Positions 19,666 to 29,845 of a DNA stretch of 32,504 bases are shown here, piece after piece. The DNA is taken from contig JAUCBJ010006483.1 in assembly GCA_032718475.1 (NCBI GenBank), positions 1 through 32,504 of the forward strand, read 5' to 3'. Numbering within the stretch: the first letter of the stretch is position 1; each line of letters opens with the position of its first letter. The notes below the pieces were generated by a model. The model saw only the letters and a program-made list of their open reading frames with translations. It searched no databases and was not told where the DNA came from. This DNA comes from Nemertoderma westbladi. Taxonomy: Eukaryota > Xenacoelomorpha > Nemertodermatida > Nemertodermatidae. The position numbers and the translations under genes were made by a program.

Positions 19666-20690
19666 GGCTACCTGCTACCGGCCTACAGCCTACTGCTATA
19701 TGCTGATATGGAATAGGCCTACTGACAAAAGGCGCGCCACACATGGGTTCTGGGTAGACGAAATGTGTGCCAGCCAACCATTGGACATGAAATTTTGCAA
19801 TAATTGTAATTAATCATTTATCATTTTATAATGGAATAGGCAGATAGCTGGATAGGCTACAGTATTTTAACATTAAAATGCGAGCGTAGCAGCCAGCAAG
19901 GAAATTTTTCGGAAATGTCAACAATAATACAGTAATACAGTACCTAATATTCAGAGGTCAACCGACTGTTTTTAAATATAGATGTGAATATGATGCGATT
20001 AAATTGCGAGCGTAGCGAGCAAGGAAATTTTACCATGTATACAGTCTGACAGTACTACTGTACTAGGCCAACGGACTGTTTTTAAATTCAGCTGTGATTA
20101 AATTGCGAGCATAGCGAGCACGGAAATTCTGCTGAATCATGGTTTTATTCGTTTATAGGCCTATTGCAGTATTGGTTTGAACAATTGAAAAACTGTTGAA
20201 ACAAACAAGTCCTGAAGTCATGTTTTTAAAGGGGAAAGCCTCTTTTCCAATCCCTCTTTTTTAACATGTATAATTTCATAGATAGGGGAATATGTTGCCA
20301 ATGCATTGCTACTGCCACTGCCAGACTGCTACATACTACAGTCAGACAGTACTCCGCTGCCGGGTACATCCATCCATATTCGCGCCAGGGTCCTTAATGC
20401 GCGCCACACATGTTGAGCAAACTCCTGAACTCTACATAAATTCCAACCTGGAGTACCGGTAGGCTACTTAGTAAGGCTGTACATCAGTACATTGCTGCAC
20501 TGTAAGGCAGTACAAGGCAGCAAGGAATGATAAGGAACACACCTTATAGGTACCTACCAGCCTACTGTTACAGTATTATACAGTTACTGACCACACTGAG
20601 TTATAAGACTCTAAAAATCCTGTCGGGCCTATCCGCCTAATCTGGTAATCAGACCGATATTAATAAGGCCTATAACTGTATAATGCTGTA
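19666..20690. other. Upstream region of DCTN2 with diverged repeats
   Basis: No gene. Three diverged copies of a motif GCGAGCGTAGCGAGCAAGGAAATT lie near 19878, 20002 and 20103, the last two inside a repeat of about 105 bp that starts GACTGTTTTTAAAT. The last 300 bases before the DCTN2 start show no obvious TATA box. A two-codon upstream reading frame (ATG CTG TAA, 20683-20691) overlaps the DCTN2 ATG. Confidence 0.55.
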
Positions 20691-21896
20691 ATGGATCCCA
20701 AATACGCCAACTTACCGGGAATAGACAAAAACGGGAAGGATGTTTACGAGTCGAGTAATTTACTCCCGGAAGACGAGCAGAGTTTATACGACGACGGTGA
20801 GGAGAACGGACAGTCAGACAGCGTACATCCCGAGACCGTTGAGTTCCGTGACGCCTTCACCAAGTTTAAAGACAAACAATTGGACAGTAAGAGCTTGAGC
20901 TATCAGTCGTCTTTATTGGGTCGTTCCGGGGTTCCTAAGTCGGAATACGTCTCTCTAGTCGAGGAGTTGCGCGGCGAAGAATCTTTGCAGGATAAATGCG
21001 AACGTCTGAAACAAGAAACGTTGGAGTTGGCCGCTGAGATCGAAGGTTCGAGTTCGTCTACGAATCCGCCGACCAACCTCGGCGAGTTGTCCTCCGTAGT
21101 GAAGGCCGTGCAGGGACATCTCGCGGACGCCCATATCCGGAAGATATTAACCGCAGATAAACCGGTCGACATCGGAGACCCGACCTCCGAGATTCCCAAG
21201 TCGCTAGAGACGCAAATCGATAAGATGAAATCCGCGGCATTTAAAGATCCTCCTAAAGGGAGGGGGTCCAAAGTCGCTCCGGAGGAGTCTGGCTTCATTT
21301 CGTACCAGTTGAGTTACCGACCGGAGGCCGCCAAGTTCCCGGCGGCAGCCCGGGTCTCCCAGCTGGAGTCTCGGATCGCCGCGCTGGAGGGTCTGGTCGG
21401 AACCGACCCCATGAAGCCCGGACGTCTGCTATCCGGGGTCACTGACCGCTCATTACTCGGGATGGTCAACCATCTCCAGTCCAAGGCGACGTTATTGGAC
21501 ACCGGGCAGTTGGACCACATCGAGGGGCGTCTGCAGGCTCTCCTCGTGCAGATTAAATCCTTACAGGAGCAGCACAAAGGTCTCCTTGCTGAGTCGGCGA
21601 AGAGCGCAAAGATTAACGAGTTGTACGAGATGATGAAGCGATGGGATCCCATGAGCGAAGCGTTGCCGTTGGTAGTGGATAGACTGACGGCGTTGCAGGA
21701 CCTCCATCAGCAGACCATGCAGTTCGGGCAGGCGTTGGCACATCTAGACGCGACGCAGCAGCAGATAGCCGGCTCGTTGCAGTCACAGGGACTGTTATTT
21801 AACCAACTCCAGTCCAATATGGCGATGAACGTCGAAAATATCGGGTTGAATATGAAGAGGATTGAGGAACGGATGGCGACGCTGAATAAACCGTGA
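20691..21896 (+). CDS. DCTN2: Dynactin subunit 2 (dynamitin, p50)
   Basis: A single uninterrupted frame of 401 residues, the same length as human dynamitin. It starts MDPKYANLPGI, the conserved N-terminus that contacts the Arp1 filament, with an acidic region (about 24-42). Predicted coiled-coil segments follow at about 86-118, 218-236, 260-300 and 325-400. The signature MQFGQALAHLDATQQQ at 343-358 is near-identical to the vertebrate protein. Dynamitin with p24 and p150Glued forms the dynactin shoulder, which links dynein to cargo. An in-frame TAA seven codons before the ATG fixes the start. No intron interrupts the frame, unlike vertebrate genes, so intron loss or an intact retrocopy is possible. 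No poly(A) tail trace follows the stop. GC content is well above the surroundings. No AATAAA is seen just downstream, only AATATA near 21932. Confidence 0.95.
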   Translation: MDPKYANLPGIDKNGKDVYESSNLLPEDEQSLYDDGEENGQSDSVHPETVEFRDAFTKFKDKQLDSKSLSYQSSLLGRSGVPKSEYVSLVEELRGEESLQDKCERLKQETLELAAEIEGSSSSTNPPTNLGELSSVVKAVQGHLADAHIRKILTADKPVDIGDPTSEIPKSLETQIDKMKSAAFKDPPKGRGSKVAPEESGFISYQLSYRPEAAKFPAAARVSQLESRIAALEGLVGTDPMKPGRLLSGVTDRSLLGMVNHLQSKATLLDTGQLDHIEGRLQALLVQIKSLQEQHKGLLAESAKSAKINELYEMMKRWDPMSEALPLVVDRLTALQDLHQQTMQFGQALAHLDATQQQIAGSLQSQGLLFNQLQSNMAMNVENIGLNMKRIEERMATLNKP

Positions 21897-22065
21897 TGGT
21901 TTGTTTTTGTTTAACATTCATCGCGTTACAATATAATTATAATCTATTTTATATGTTGCATAGAACCTGGTTTAGTATTTAGTTACAAGACTGGTATAAA
22001 ACACTATGACTTATATTTAACTAGCGTAACAGCTCCATTACGAACAATCAAGTACCGGAACCTAC

Positions 22066-22774
22066 GTCAACTACAGCACCACCGTCCACTACAGCACCAC
22101 CGTCCACTACAGCACCACCGTCCACTACAGCACCACCGCCCACTACAGCACCACCGTCCACTACAGCACCACCGTCCACTACAGAACCACCGTCCACTAA
22201 CTATCCACTACAGCACCACCGCCCACTACAGCACCACCGTCCACTACAGCACCACCGTCCACTACAGCACCACCGCCCACTACAGCACCACCGTCCACTA
22301 CAGCACCACCGTCCACTACAGCACCACCGTCCACTACAGCACCACCGTCCACTACAGCACCACCGCCCACTACAGCACCACCGTCCACTACAGCACCACC
22401 GTCCACTACAGAACCACCGTCCACTAACTATCCACTACAGCACCACCGCCCACTACAGCACCACCGTCCACTACAGCACCACCGTCCACTACAGCACCAC
22501 CGCCCACTACAGCACCACCGTCCACTACAGCACCACCGTCCACTACAGCACCACCGTCCACTACAGCACCACCGTCCACTACAGCACCACCGCCCACTAC
22601 ACCACCACCGTCCACTACAGCACCACCGTCCACTACAGAACCACCGTCCACTAACTATCCACTACAGCACCACCGCCCACTACAGCACTACCGTCAACTA
22701 CAGCACCACCGTCCACTACAGAACCACCGTCCACTACAGCACCACCGTCAACTACAGCACCACCGTCCACTACG
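22066..22774. repeat. 18-bp minisatellite in 227-bp higher-order units
   Basis: About 39 copies of an 18-bp unit (CCACCGTCCACTACAGCA, with C/T and occasional G/A variants). An 11-bp irregularity (TCCACTAACTA) recurs near 22193, 22420 and 22647, spaced 227 bp (12 x 18 + 11). The array is thus a tandem series of 227-bp blocks. In one frame the unit reads TTAPPS, mucin-like, but the 11-bp step shifts the frame in every block, so a continuous protein is unlikely. Confidence 0.93.
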
Positions 22775-22797
22775 CTGACACCACATTTATATTAATA

Positions 22798-25157
22798 GCT
22801 TACACTACGAATAGCACCAAAACAAACCTACATCCCTAGGCTTACACTACGAATAGCACCAAAACAAACCCACATCCCTAGGCTTACACTACGAATAGCA
22901 CCAAAACAAACCTACATCCCTAGGCTTACACTACGAATAGCACCAAAACAAACCCACATCCCTAGGCTTACACTACGAATAGCACCAAAACAAACCTACA
23001 TCCCTAGGCTTACACTACGAATAGCACCAAAACAAACCCACATCCCTAGGCTTACACTACGAATAGCACCAAAACAAACCTACATCCCTAGGCTTACACT
23101 ACGAATAGCACCAAAACAAACCTACATCCCTAGGCTTACACTACGAATAGCACCAAAACAAACCTACATCCCTAGGCTTACACTACGAATAGCACCAAAA
23201 CAAACCCACATCCCTAGGCTTACACTACGAATAGCACCAAAACAAACCTACATCCCTAGGCTTACACTACGAATAGCACCAAAACAAACCCACATCCCTA
23301 GGCTTACACTACGAATAGCACCAAAACAAACCCACATCCCTAGGCTTACACTACGAATAGCACCAAAACAAACCCACATCCCTAGGCTTACACTACGAAT
23401 AGCACCAAAACAAACCCACATCCCTAGGCTTACACTACGAATAGCACCAAAACAAACCCACATCCCTAGGCTTACACTACGAATAGCACCAAAACAAACC
23501 CACATCCCTAGGCTTACACTACGAATAGCACCAAAACAAACCTACATCCCTAGGCTTACACTACGAATAGCACCAAAACAAACCTACATCCCTAGGCTTA
23601 CACTACGAATAGCACCAAAACAAACCTACATCCCTAGGCTTACACTACGAATAGCACCAAAACAAACCCACATCCCTAGGCTTACACTACGAATAGCACC
23701 AAAACAAACCTACATCCCTAGGCTTACACTACGAATAGCACCAAAACAAACCCACATCCCTAGGCTTACACTACGAATAGCACCAAAACAAACCCACATC
23801 CCTAGGCTTACACTACGAATAGCACCAAAACAAACCCACATCCCTAGGCTTACACTACGAATAGCACCAAAACAAACCCACATCCCTAGGCTTACACTAC
23901 GAATAGCACCAAAACAAACCCACATCCCTAGGCTTACACTACGAATAGCACCAAAACAAACCCACATCCCTAGGCTTACACTACGAATAGCACCAAAACA
24001 AACCTACATCCCTAGGCTTACACTACGAATAGCACCAAAACAAACCCACATCCCTAGGCTTACACTACGAATAGCACCAAAACAAACCTACATCCCTAGG
24101 CTTACACTACGAATAGCACCAAAACAAACCCACATCCCTAGGCTTACACTACGAATAGCACCAAAACAAACCCACATCCCTAGGCTTACACTACGAATAG
24201 CACCAAAACAAACCCACATCCCTAGGCTTACACTACGAATAGCACCAAAACAAACCCACATCCCTAGGCTTACACTACGAATAGCACCAAAACAAACCTA
24301 CATCCCTAGGCTTACACTACGAATAGCACCAAAACAAACCCACATCCCTAGGCTTACACTACGAATAGCACCAAAACAAACCCACACCCCTAGGCTTACA
24401 CTACGAATAGCACCAAAACAAACCTACATCCCTAGGCTTACACTACGAATAGCACCAAAACAAACCTACATCCCTAGGCTTACACTACGAATAGCACCAA
24501 AACAAACCTACATCCCTAGGCTTACACTACGAATAGCACCAAAACAAACCTACATCCCTAGGCTTACACTACGAATAGCACCAAAACAAACCCACATCCC
24601 TAGGCTTACACTACGAATAGCACCAAAACAAACCTACATCCCTAGGCTTACACTACGAATAGCACCAAAACAAACCCACATCCCTAGGCTTACACTACGA
24701 ATAGCACCAAAACAAACCTACATCCCTAGGCTTACACTACGAATAGCACCAAAACAAACCTACATCCCTAGGCTTACACTACGAATAGCACCAAAACAAA
24801 CCCACATCCCTAGGCTTACACTACGAATAGCACCAAAACAAACCTACATCCCTAGGCTTACACTACGAATAGCACCAAAACAAACCTACATCCCTAGGCT
24901 TACACTACGAATAGCACCAAAACAAACCTACATCCCTAGGCTTACACTACGAATAGCACCAAAACAAACCTGCATCCCTAGGCTTACACTACGAATAGCA
25001 CCAAAACAAACCCACATCCCTAGGCTTACACTACGAATAGCACCAAAACAAACCCACATCCCTAGGCTTACACTACGAATAGCACCAAAACAAACCCACA
25101 TCCCTAGGCTTACACTACGAATAGCACCAAAACAAACCTACATCCCTAGGCTTACAC
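22798..25157. repeat. 42-bp minisatellite, block 1 (about 56 units)
   Basis: Unit CTTACACTACGAATAGCACC then AAAACAAACC(T/C)ACATCCCTAGG, 42 bp. The main variable site is the T/C after AAACC. Reading that site gives T T T C T C C C C C C twice in a row (23080-23541 and 23542-24003), an 11-unit higher-order repeat of 462 bp. Rare variants are CACCCC for CATCCC (24384) and TGCATCC (24970). One + frame is open throughout (LTLRIAPKQT[Y/H]IPR) because 42 is divisible by three. A TAG immediately precedes it and no ATG opens it. Confidence 0.95.
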
Positions 25158-25660
25158 GAAGTGGGGACTTCGCGCAGCACGAAGTTGGCAGAGCCTTAGC
25201 GAATTGACACTGTTAGGGGGTAGGTCAATTTATGCAAATAGTCACGTTGGCCCTCTAGCGGCAGACTGGAGAACTGCAGATGGATTCGCCTCCTTTGAAA
25301 GTCACAGCTAATGGTCTAATACATATCTGCCAAGTTTCAGCTTAAACGGATTAAAAGCAAAGAAATGGGAGGGCATTTAATGTTTAGACATGTGGCCCTC
25401 TAGCGGGAGACCATTGCACTGATGGTGTCTGAAAGTCTCTCAAAAATCTCAACTTTTGCTCATATTGATACCTACAAATTTTCAACTTGGCAGCTTTAAA
25501 TCCGACAAAGTTATTAGCATGTCAAAATCGTAACGACGACGACGACGACAACGACGACGACGACAACGACGACGACGATGACGACAACTATTTGCATAAA
25601 TTGACCCACCCCCTAACTGTGTCAATTCGCTAAGGCTCCGCCAACTTCGTGGCTCGCCCC
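25158..25660. mobile_element. 503-bp inverted-repeat element inserted in the 42-bp array
   Basis: ACAC at 25154-25157 and 25661-25664 forms a 4-bp target duplication: the array resumes in register after it. The ends are inverted repeats of about 60 bp sharing ACGAAGTTGGC(A/G)GAGCCTTAGC, GAATTGACAC and TCAATTTATGCAAATAG. The outermost 21 bases of the left end are altered (GAAGTGGGGACTTCGCGCAGC), while the right end keeps GGGGCGAGCCACGAAG. The right part carries a GAC/GAT trinucleotide repeat (about 25533-25587). Two internal stretches share GGCCCTCTAGCGGGAGAC/GGCCCTCTAGCGGCAGAC. No transposase. It belongs with the element at 6212-6526. Confidence 0.88.
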
Positions 25661-27201
25661 ACACTACGAATAGCACCAAAACAAACCTACATCCCTAGGC
25701 TTACACTACGAATAGCACCAAAACAAACCCACATCCCTAGGCTTACACTACGAATAGCACCAAAACAAACCTACATCCCTAGGCTTACACTACGAATAGC
25801 ACCAAAACAAACCCACATCCCTAGGCTTACACTACGAATAGCACCAAAACAAACCCACATCCCTAGGCTTACACTACGAATAGCACCAAAACAAACCTAC
25901 ATCCCTAGGCTTACACTACGAATAGCACCAAAACAAACCCACATCCCTAGGCTTACACTACGAATAGCACCAAAACAAACCTACATCCCTAGGCTTACAC
26001 TACGAATAGCACCAAAACAAACCTACACCCCTAGGCTTACACTACGAATGGCACCAAAACAAACCTACATCCCTAGGCTTACACTACGAATAGCACCAAA
26101 ACAAACCTACATCCCTAGGCTTACACTACGAATAGCACCAAAACAAACCTACATCCCTAGGCTTACACTACGAATAGCACCAAAACAAACCTACATCCCT
26201 AGGCTTACACTACGAATAGCACCAAAACAAACCTGCATCCCTAGGCTTACACTACGAATAGCACCAAAACAAACCTACATCCCTAGGCTTACACTACGAA
26301 TAGCACCAAAACAAACCCACATCCCTAGGCTTACACTACGAATAGCACCAAAACAAACCTACATCCCTAGGCTTACACTACGAATAGCACCAAAACAAAC
26401 CCACACCCCTAGGCTTACACTACGAATAGCACCAAAACAAACCCACATCCCTAGGCTTACACTACGAATAGCACCAAAACAAACCTACATCCCTAGGCTT
26501 ACACTACGAATAGCACCAAAACAAACCTACATCCCTAGGCTTACACTACGAATAGCACCAAAACAAACCCACATCCCTAGGCTTACACTACGAATAGCAC
26601 CAAAACAAACCCACACCCCTAGGCTTACACTACGAATAGCACCAAAACAAACCCACATCCCTAGGCTTACACTACGAATAGCACCAAAACAAACCCACAT
26701 CCCTAGGCTTACACTACGAATAGCACCAAAACAAACCCACATCCCTAGGCTTACACTACGAATAGCACCAAAACAAACCCACATCCCTAGGCTTACACTA
26801 CGAATAGCACCAAAACAAACCTACATCCCTAGGCTTACACTACGAATAGCACCAAAACAAACCCACATCCCTAGGCTTACACTACGAATAGCACCAAAAC
26901 AAACCTACATCCCTAGGCTTACACTACGAATAGCACCAAAACAAACCTACACCCCTAGGCTTACACTACGAATGGCACCAAAACAAACCTACATCCCTAG
27001 GCTTACACTACGAATAGCACCAAAACAAACCTACATCCCTAGGCTTACACTACGAATAGCACCAAAACAAACCTACATCCCTAGGCTTACACTACGAATA
27101 GCACCAAAACAAACCTACATCCCTAGGCTTACACTACGAATAGCACCAAAACAAACCTACACCCCTAGGCTTACACTACGAATAGCACCAAAACAAACCT
27201 A
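25661..27201. repeat. 42-bp minisatellite, block 2 (about 37 units)
   Basis: Continues the same 42-bp unit. A marker pair, CACCCC followed in the next unit by AATGGC, occurs at about 26036/26047 and again at 26960/26971, exactly 924 bp (22 units) apart, with matching T/C patterns around it. The 22-unit step is twice the 11-unit period of block 1. The long + frame here begins at a GTG inside the inserted element and is not a gene. Confidence 0.95.
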
Positions 27202-27456
27202 AAGCTTCAGCATGTTTCCACGTTTTTTATTTAATATTTAGTATTTATTGGTGCCACCGACCCCATTTCATAATTATTGCTTAATTAATTACACAATTTT
27301 CTTTAGTAATTAATAGTAATTCTAGCCACTTATTTGTTGACTCATATTTTAAGCCATATTGCAATGTTTGGGGTCTCCAATATAGTTTCACTATTTATTA
27401 TTCGATGAGTTGGCTTTAGATGAGCTGAAAATTTAATTTTTTAGTACTAAAATATA

Positions 27457-27845
27457 CCGTATTTCTTCGAATAAGAACCTGGGCGGTTCAGTTTATAAAT
27501 GTGGGGGGGGGGGGGGGGGGGGGCGTTTATTCGGGGAAGGCGTTTAAGTTCCAAACTGTGTGGTTCGATTGGGGGCGTTTATGTTCTAGATTTTCAGAAT
27601 TTTGAATTTAAATAGGGCCTACCCTAAAGAGGATTGTTGTTAAAGTCAAGAACACAAGTTAAGCAAATGAAATAATTCAAATAATAACATAATTATATTT
27701 AATACTCATATACAGCCTATTACCGCGGTACAACTAACACCCTACCTACAGTATATTTACCTTCAGTCTATATCGCCCCACATTGTAATATTATATAAAC
27801 GTCGGGGTGTTTATTCGAGGAGGTATCTTATTCGAGTAAATACGG
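27457..27845. mobile_element. TA-flanked inverted-repeat element (389 bp)
   Basis: Left end CCGTATTTCTTCGAATAAGA, right end the inverse of CCGTATTTACTCGAATAAGA. Both sides are flanked by TA (27455-27456 and 27846-27847), as in Tc1/mariner-type insertions. A run of 21 G (27503-27523) and GGGCGTTTATTCG motifs lie inside. No coding capacity. Confidence 0.75.
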
Positions 27846-27847
27846 TA

Positions 27848-28525
27848 CTATCCTTTTTTTCCTCGTTTTTTTTTGCCTTGTAGGGCTGTTGTTTTGTTAG
27901 GCGTGACTTGAATACTAAATTATACAAACAAACACCACAACAAAACAAACTGACTACAAAATGAATTTCTATTTTATTTAAGTAACCGGGGATAATTTGT
28001 GAATACGACCCGCAATGTACCCCTTATTGCCATCATGTATGTATGTTCTACGTTAGCTAATAGTTCCTACCCCCAATAACATTTACAGAAATTATATTAC
28101 TATTTATATCATATTAAAATTAAGTGCAATAACATATTTATAGTTTATATTATATTTAAGGACTTAATTCCCCTGGGTGTGAGAATATCTTATTCGTAGT
28201 ATTACATACCATACCATACTAGTATGATTTTGGTTATTATTTTGTGCTTCCATTGCAGTCCAGTACCTAATTTTAGCAATGTAAGGGGTTTGTTTATATG
28301 GATGCTGGAAGGGGCTTTTCACGTTGTTTGTTTTTAGGAAATCACCTGGATATTTAAATGGAAGTGAATAGGTATTGACTGTCCTTCAAAGATTCCTTCA
28401 AAGAACGCCAGATTCCAGACGATTTCCATGCAGCCCCTTGACAGTCATTCAGATCACGTCTTACTCTTTCATGTAGAGGGTGATCTTTAACTGAACTCTA
28501 AATGGCAGGTACTAGAGAATGTAAT
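27848..28525. other. AT-rich intergenic sequence
   Basis: No gene or clear element seen. Short A/T runs and homopurine stretches only. Confidence 0.5.
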
Positions 28526-28616
28526 GGACTGGACTTTAAATATTGTGGAATGGACTGCACTTTAAATATTGTGGAATGGACTGCACTTTAAATATTGTGG
28601 AATGGACTTTAAATGG
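28526..28616. repeat. 26-bp tandem repeat, 3.5 copies
   Basis: Copies start at 28526, 28552 and 28578 with the unit GGACTGCACTTTAAATATTG then TGGAAT, and a partial fourth follows from 28604 (GGACTTTAAATGG). The first copy has G for C at one position. Confidence 0.92.
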
Positions 28617-29650
28617 AAGGAACTGAACGTGTAAATGGGAGGGACTGGGTGGTTGAGAATGATTGGGCTCTAACACTCTAACTTATTCTGATTTTCTTGA
28701 AAATCACTTAAAAAGCACTTTATCACGAATTTTTTGAGCAACTGTAAATTATACTAATTTGTTAATCTACGGCGTAGCTGCTGCATTATTAATATAATCT
28801 ATTACTTAGTTGAATTTACATTCCTTAAATCCATTTACTACTGAACTCATTTCTGAGAATGAGAATGTATGTTTTTGTCATCGACGTTATTTATTGTTGT
28901 ATTGATAGGCCCCGAGAAGCGAGAAAAAATTCCAACTCATTGATACTTTATTTTATTTATTATTGTGGTACTTCGGGAATTGTTTACATTAATTTGGTTT
29001 ACATTCTGGTTCATTCTAAACTTTTATTGATATGGATTTTAAATTATTATCTTTAATTGTCTACCCACAACCGTCTTTCTCTAATCTTTTTAGTTTTCTT
29101 TGTATATTCGGTATGTATTTTAATTTTTAAATATGGTTTCTATTATTGGTTCGTTCCACAATTTAATATACCTTGCACATTTAATTAATTATTATGTTAT
29201 AATTAATGCTGTTGCATTTGCACTATTTCTTAATTACAAATTTGTTTTGGAATATTCTAATATTTATTCGAAGCCGTGAAAATGTTCTCAGTAAGTAATC
29301 GGTGAACGTGAATCACAGGATGCTACTTGAAGGCTCCACTCTCTTGGCTCTTACCGGTAAGACAGTTAGTCCTTTCACTAACTCCGAAGGATTGAATACT
29401 CCGTAACAATCCAACCCCTCTTTTCATTACCACCCTAACAGGAGGTCCATTTACCCATTTCGATGAGTGGGTACTACACAACGTATAAAGCCATGGCTCT
29501 ACTTAGGCCTACATAGATATTCATCCAATCCCAGCCCTATTGTAATAGTTAAATAGATACAATGATAATGATACAAATCCCTATTAGATAAATGAAGGTA
29601 ATGTTTGGTAGATTCACCTTATTATTCATATTCAACGTATTATCGTATTC
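28617..29650. other. Intergenic region 3' of the LIM-homeobox gene
   Basis: Highly AT-rich with no recognised coding exon. The open frames here are short and biased to hydrophobic residues, as expected of AT-rich sequence. Confidence 0.5.
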
Positions 29651-29656
29651 TTTATT
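29651..29656 (-). terminator. Poly(A) signal AATAAA for the LIM-homeobox gene
   Basis: AATAAA on the minus strand lies 190 nt downstream of the LMX-like stop codon, a plausible 3' UTR length. Other TTTATT-containing stretches nearer the stop (about 29690-29740) read ACTTTATTTACT on minus and contain no AATAAA on that strand. Confidence 0.5.
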
Positions 29657-29845
29657 GTGCACTTTTACAAATCTTTGAAGATTTACACATAAATAAAGTA
29701 AACTGTAATAAAGTAAATAAAGTAACAAATAAAGTAAATTGTTTTGAGGTTGAATTATAGAGATATCACATACAATGAGGCATACATACAAAATGTTTTT
29801 GCAAACTAAAAGCGATTCACAAAAATATTGTCTGATATAACCAGA

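Noticed and set aside
20903-21743. Several long minus-strand frames within DCTN2
   Set aside because: They are antisense shadows of the GC-rich DCTN2 coding sequence and match no family.
22197-22651. Glycine/valine-rich repeat proteins on the minus strand (two 75-codon frames)
   Set aside because: They are translations of the 18-bp minisatellite. Their identical length follows from the 227-bp higher-order period.
23248-23967. Two identical 85-codon minus-strand frames
   Set aside because: They exist only because six consecutive units carry the C variant that removes a stop, duplicated by the 462-bp higher-order repeat.
22798-25157. CRISPR-like array
   Set aside because: Units are contiguous with no unique spacers, and the genome is an animal's. 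It is a minisatellite.
25649-27202. 517-codon open frame made of 14-residue repeats
   Set aside because: It begins at a GTG inside the inserted inverted-repeat element and lies entirely in the 42-bp minisatellite, whose length keeps any frame open. No ATG, splice sites or conserved domain support it.
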